Positions 61,190-64,000 of a DNA stretch of 64,000 nucleotides are shown piece after piece. Location: NCBI RefSeq assembly GCF_014656545.1, contig NZ_BNDS01000011.1, positions 119,853 through 183,852 on the forward strand. The letters run 5' to 3'. Position numbers and translations under genes: made by a program. This DNA is from Neobacillus kokaensis. Lineage in GTDB: Bacteria > Bacillota > Bacilli > Bacillales > Cytobacillaceae. The stretch's first letter is position 1. The number at the start of each line of letters is the position of its first letter. The notes beneath the pieces were generated by a model. That model ran no database searches. It had not been told where the DNA came from and was given only the letters and a program-made list of their open reading frames with translations.

Positions 61190-61837
61190 TTAATCTGATT
61201 TTTCTTCCATGATTTCTAAATAAGCTCGAGTAATGGTTGTTTTTGTAATCCGTCCAACTAGTAAATATGTATGATTATGTTTGTCCACTTCCTTTACGAC
61301 TGGAAGGGAGTCAACGTGATAATTTATCATTTTTTTCGCAGCTTCAAACAAAGTTTCTTCAGGATAAATGGTGATAATATTCGGCATTCGAGTCATTATG
61401 ACACTTACAGGTAATTCTTGAAGATTTCTGTTACCGATTGCTGCCCTTAACAGATCCTTACGTGAAACTACCCCGGCTAAAAGACCATCCGAGTCTAAGG
61501 CATAAAGCGTTCCTACATCTTCTAAAAACAACTGAACAATTGCATCATATACAGATGTTGATTTTTCAACGACAATCGGGTGTGCCTTGAAATCTGCCAC
61601 TTTTTGATGAATATATTTTTCTGCCTGCTGTTTTACGGAATATTTTTCATTAAAAAAATATCCGACTCGAGGTCTTGCATCTAAATTACCAGACATCGTT
61701 AAAATCGCTAGGTCTGGTCTCAAGGCAGCTCTTGAAACAGAAAGCATTTCGGCAATTTCTTTTCCTGTAATAGGTCCCTTTTGTTTAACAATTTCTAGGA
61801 TTTCGTCCTGTCGCTTCGTAAGTTTAATTATTACCAC
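61190..61837 (-). CDS. ccpN: CcpN transcriptional repressor of gluconeogenesis (HTH + CBS), 215 aa
   Basis: CcpN represses gluconeogenic genes (gapB, pckA in B. subtilis) when glycolytic substrates are present, responding to ATP/ADP through its CBS pair. The HTH (residues about 3-60) reads LTKRQDEILEIVKQKGPITG followed by RAALRPDLAILTMSG. CBS domains follow: EDVGTLYALDSDGLLAGVVSRKDLLRAAIGN (in part) and VIMTRMPNIITIYPEETL. The annotated start is GTG 61837, but AGGGG touches it. The ribosome site GGGGGTGG fits an ATA or ATT codon a few bases on, so the start is uncertain. Two CcpN boxes lie upstream. Confidence 0.93.
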   Translation of the reverse strand: MVIIKLTKRQDEILEIVKQKGPITGKEIAEMLSVSRAALRPDLAILTMSGNLDARPRVGYFFNEKYSVKQQAEKYIHQKVADFKAHPIVVEKSTSVYDAIVQLFLEDVGTLYALDSDGLLAGVVSRKDLLRAAIGNRNLQELPVSVIMTRMPNIITIYPEETLFEAAKKMINYHVDSLPVVKEVDKHNHTYLLVGRITKTTITRAYLEIMEEKSD

Positions 61838-61855
61838 CCCCTATAGTTCAATAAA

Positions 61856-61895
61856 TGTGTTATATTATATAACTTAATTATAAATGTGCTATACT
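61856..61895 (+). promoter_or_regulatory. Two CcpN boxes upstream of ccpN
   Basis: TGTGTTATATT (61856-61866) and TGTGCTATACT (61885-61895) each match all 11 positions of the reported CcpN consensus TRTGHYATAYW. They lie in the same orientation 29 bp apart, 19-58 bp before the ccpN start, overlapping the AT-rich promoter (minus-strand TTATATAATATAAC). This predicts autorepression and joint control of yqfL and ppdK. Confidence 0.7.
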
Positions 61896-61972
61896 TATTT
61901 GTATATAGTATATTACATTTAAGCGTATTCGGAAACAAAAATTTTGACAAAGGAAGTAAATATTTTTTACAT

Positions 61973-62006
61973 AAAAAAATCCCGCCATATAAAGGTTGAC
62001 GAGATT
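61973..62006 (-). terminator. Terminator of the DNA glycosylase gene
   Basis: Minus-strand ATCTCGTC pairs with GGCGGGAT (two G-U pairs), followed by TTTTTTT. It starts at the stop codon. Confidence 0.75.
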
Positions 62007-62814
62007 ACTTTTGACAATTTGGACAATAATAGGTGTTACGAGAAGAAATTGTTTCCATTATAATCGTGGCACCGCATCTTTTGCATTCTTCCCCTTCTCG
62101 ATTATAAACCTGACATAATGCAGAGAAACTTCCTGTTAAGGTATCACCTTTAAAAAATGGATTTTCTAAATAGCCGCCATGATTACCGGCTTCTTGCAAA
62201 ATGGTTTTCATCGATGTGTAAATCTCGATTCTTTTCGTTTCGTCAATATCATCGATGTCATTCGTGGGTTTTAATCCGGCATGAAAACATATTTCGGCTG
62301 AGTAGCAATTCCCTATGCCAGCAATAAACTCCTGGTCCAGCAACGTTGTCTTTAAGCGACCATGTTTAGAAGAGATCCTTTGCAAAAATTGCTGCTGTGT
62401 GAATTCGGGAGCTAACGGCTCTGGACCTAAATGTTCAAGCTTCTGTTCAGCTTCTTTTAAAGAATACAAATGGAGATAGCCGAGGCGTAAACCGATAAAA
62501 TAAAGATGGTAATCACCGAAGGATAACCGAACCTGTATGGTTCGCTTGGGCTTGTCAGCTTCCTTCCCAAAAAACATCCAGCCGCCCAGCATTAAATGCA
62601 ATAATAGGGTTTGACCATTTTGCAGTTGAAAAAGCAAATGCTTTCCCCTCCGATTAACATTTACTACCTTTTGATGTTTTACTGTTTTCTTAAACAATTC
62701 TGCGTTGATATTGATGGATTTATCTCTGTTTATTAAGATATCAGTAATTATTTCACCAGCGATTTTTTGATTGAGCAGAATTTTATAATTTTCCATTTCC
62801 GGAAGCTCTGGCAA
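62005..62814 (-). CDS. Fpg/Nei-family DNA glycosylase, 269 aa
   Basis: A base-excision repair glycosylase/AP lyase. The mature N-terminal PELPEMENYK carries the catalytic Pro and Glu. The helix-two-turn-helix has LLDQEFIAGIGNCYSAEICF near residue 155, and the C-terminal zinc finger is CKRCGATIIMETISSRNTYYC followed by PNC (shown in two parts). The start is TTG 62814 with GGGGGAAGAAAG. The genome must carry its main mutM (usually beside polA and coaE), so this may be a paralogue of the MutM/Nei group with another lesion range. It is monocistronic. Confidence 0.85.
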   Translation of the reverse strand: MPELPEMENYKILLNQKIAGEIITDILINRDKSININAELFKKTVKHQKVVNVNRRGKHLLFQLQNGQTLLLHLMLGGWMFFGKEADKPKRTIQVRLSFGDYHLYFIGLRLGYLHLYSLKEAEQKLEHLGPEPLAPEFTQQQFLQRISSKHGRLKTTLLDQEFIAGIGNCYSAEICFHAGLKPTNDIDDIDETKRIEIYTSMKTILQEAGNHGGYLENPFFKGDTLTGSFSALCQVYNREGEECKRCGATIIMETISSRNTYYCPNCQK

Positions 62815-62874
62815 CTTTCTTCCCCCTTACTGTTTTCATTATCTTTTCCCAATACCTTGGATTTACTTATAAAA

Positions 62875-62905
62875 TAAAAAAACACGAGCTTACTATAAGC
62901 TCGCC
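62875..62905 (-). terminator. Terminator of the NIPSNAP-Nudix gene
   Basis: Minus-strand CGAGCTTA and TAAGCTCG pair around TAG, followed by TGTTTTTTT. Confidence 0.85.
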
Positions 62906-62920
62906 AATAAGAGTCAAATA

Positions 62921-63688
62921 TTAAATTTCTTCCATATTCCCTGTAAGTCTTTTTATTAGCTGGTAGGGACGTACCTTAAATGCTTCATATGGCACGCAAT
63001 ATCCTTGCATTGCATCTATCACTCTTGGAATAAATTTTCCTCTTTTAATATAATTAAGCACATTAGTGGAATCAATTTTAACAAAAGAAACATCTTTAGT
63101 TTCTTCGGATGTTTTAGGTTGACCTCCTATCGCCTTCCCTAAAAAAACAATAGAAATTGTATTTCCATTTGAATAAACACCAGAAACACCGAATAAATTC
63201 ACCATTATTCCTGTTTCTTCATGAATCTCTCGAATTAATGCCTGGTCAAGTGTTTCTCCTTCATCTACTCCGCCGCCAGGAAGTTCCCATGTATCTGATC
63301 TCCAATTTGTTCTAACTAACAATGTTTCCTTTTTTTCATTTAAAATATATCCACTGACAGTGACTGTCTGTTTAGGTGGGGTATAGGAACCAGTTGATGT
63401 TAAGAATGTTTTATGACAATCTAAGAATAATGAGTCCGATTTTTGTAATTGTTTTTCTAATGATTGATGCATTTCATCCTTTTTAATTCGCTCGTCAATC
63501 TTTAAATATTCTTCATAGCTGGGATATTCCCAAATCGAAATAATTTCATCATTCACTTCAGTTACCCAAGAGCCAATTAACTTAGCACCATTTTTAATGT
63601 ACACTGGAAAGACATATCCTTGGAAGAAATGATTAAATTCTTTAACTTTATTGGGATGCAGTTGGTAAATTTCTTTTATATAAATCAT
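62921..63688 (-). CDS. NIPSNAP-Nudix fusion hydrolase, 255 aa
   Basis: Residues 1-100 (MIYIKEIYQLHPNKVKEFNH...) look like a NIPSNAP/dimeric alpha-beta-barrel domain, including IISIWEYPSYEEYLKI. Residues about 105-230 form a Nudix domain, with the full Nudix box GGGVDEGETLDQALIREIHE followed by ETGI near residue 140. Such hydrolases cleave nucleoside diphosphate-X compounds. The start has GGGAGGATTGGT upstream. It is followed by a terminator. The substrate is unknown. Alternative view of the N-terminal domain: an ABM-type monooxygenase fold with no activity. Confidence 0.8.
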   Translation of the reverse strand: MIYIKEIYQLHPNKVKEFNHFFQGYVFPVYIKNGAKLIGSWVTEVNDEIISIWEYPSYEEYLKIDERIKKDEMHQSLEKQLQKSDSLFLDCHKTFLTSTGSYTPPKQTVTVSGYILNEKKETLLVRTNWRSDTWELPGGGVDEGETLDQALIREIHEETGIMVNLFGVSGVYSNGNTISIVFLGKAIGGQPKTSEETKDVSFVKIDSTNVLNYIKRGKFIPRVIDAMQGYCVPYEAFKVRPYQLIKRLTGNMEEI

Positions 63689-63760
63689 ACCAATCCTCCC
63701 TTTGCTGATTAATAAAAGGTATACATCATTTTATACATAAAAAACATAATAGATTCAAAT

Positions 63761-63797
63761 AAAAAAACGTCTTCCTAATTAAATAGAAAGACGTTTA
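63761..63797 (-). terminator. Terminator of the tRNA cluster
   Basis: Minus-strand AAACGTCTTTC and GGAAGACGTTT pair around an AT loop, followed by TTTTTA. It lies seven bases after the tRNA-Trp gene. Confidence 0.85.
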
Positions 63798-63803
63798 AGA
63801 TTA

Positions 63804-63874
63804 CAGGGGCAGTAGGAATCGAACCCACACTGAAGGTTTTGGAGACCTTAGTTCTACCTTTAAACTATGCCCCT
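63804..63874 (-). tRNA. tRNA-Trp (anticodon CCA)
   Basis: The minus strand gives acceptor AGGGGCA/TGCCCCT, discriminator G, D-arm region TAGTTTAAAGGTAGAAC, anticodon loop TCTCCAAAA with CCA, and T-loop GGGTTCGATTCC. The 3' CCA is not encoded. The sequence is typical of Bacillus tRNA-Trp. It is last in the cluster. Confidence 0.95.
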
Positions 63875-63878
63875 TTAA

Positions 63879-63963
63879 TGGTGGAGGGGGACGGATTCGA
63901 ACCGCCGAACCCTGAGGGAGCGGATTTACAGTCCGCCGCGTTTAGCCACTTCGCTACCCCTCC
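63879..63963 (-). tRNA. tRNA-Tyr (anticodon GTA), CCA encoded
   Basis: The acceptor is GGAGGGG/CCCCTCC with encoded ACCA. The anticodon loop CTGTAAAT contains GTA, there is a long variable arm (CGCTCCCTCAGGG), and the T-loop is GGTTCGAATCC. The order Tyr-Trp matches the trn operons of Bacillus. Confidence 0.95.
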
Positions 63964-63979
63964 AAATATGATTATAGAA

Positions 63980-64000
63980 CGGAGGAAGAGGGATTCGAAC
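63980..64000 (-). tRNA. tRNA gene, 3' part only (probably tRNA-Ser)
   Basis: The 3' end reads GTTCGAATCCCTCTTCCTCCG on the minus strand (T-loop and acceptor), then runs off the window. The TTCCTCC-G acceptor end is that of Bacillus tRNA-Ser. The anticodon is outside the window. Confidence 0.65.

Overview
The window looks like a stretch of chromosome from a low-GC, endospore-forming Bacillaceae species (Bacillus/Neobacillus-like; genus not determinable by eye). Supporting signs are the aa3 quinol oxidase operon qoxABCD, the ccpN-yqfL pair, a CotH-type spore coat kinase, a LysM/GH18 spore-cortex-type hydrolase, FosB, CcpA cre sites, strong AGGAGG ribosome sites, GTG/TTG starts and a Trp/Tyr/Ser tRNA cluster. 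Most genes are on the minus strand. There is no prophage, CRISPR array or intact insertion sequence.

Layout. 1-8.3 kb: taurine (sulfonate) catabolism on the minus strand, with a GntR/HutC regulator, alanine dehydrogenase, taurine:pyruvate aminotransferase, sulfoacetaldehyde acetyltransferase (Xsc) and two APC permeases. Two of the promoters (upstream of ald and of the left-hand permease) carry the same composite regulatory module, and a perfect CcpA cre site lies in the ald leader. 8.4-11.8 kb: a plus-strand LysR regulator, a gate-domain membrane protein and an amidohydrolase. 11.9-12.2 kb: six 52-bp tandem repeats, each with a hairpin. 12.3-16.7 kb: an accessory run of four GNAT acetyltransferases, FosB, a lipoprotein and a nucleotide-sugar-epimerase-like protein. 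17-21.7 kb: two small membrane proteins and qoxABCD with an FNR-type box. 22.1-22.3 kb: a 188-bp MITE-like repeat.

22.4-30 kb: a DUF3870-like protein and a minus-strand operon (CoA-transferase, acyl-CoA dehydrogenase, class III aminotransferase). This operon has a structured leader with an intrinsic terminator just before the first gene, which makes it an orphan riboswitch/attenuator candidate. Upstream lie the remains of a molybdenum-hydroxylase locus: xdhC, coxG and a frameshifted coxS fragment. A Rieske oxygenase follows, divergent from an NCS2 purine permease. 31.6-41.6 kb: a catabolic cluster that appears to converge on an aldehyde (flavin amine oxidase, APC permease, CntA-like Rieske oxygenase, CdaR/PucR-type regulator, TPP-dependent decarboxylase-like enzyme, aldehyde dehydrogenase, PLP aminotransferase).

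41.8-54.6 kb: a frameshifted methyltransferase, CotH, the glycolate oxidase operon glcE-glcF-glcD, a CBS protein, PBP4a-type DacC, a LysM-GH18 hydrolase and an M6 metalloprotease. 54.7-64 kb: a SUV3-like RNA helicase with a LexA-type box over its -35, a small conserved protein, the gluconeogenic operon ccpN-yqfL-ppdK with two CcpN boxes before ccpN, an Fpg/Nei glycosylase, a NIPSNAP-Nudix fusion and the tRNA cluster.

The items I rate most worth following up are the orphan leader RNA (26.6-26.8 kb), the duplicated taurine regulatory module, the LexA-boxed SUV3-like helicase, the CcpN-box operon and the decayed coxS.
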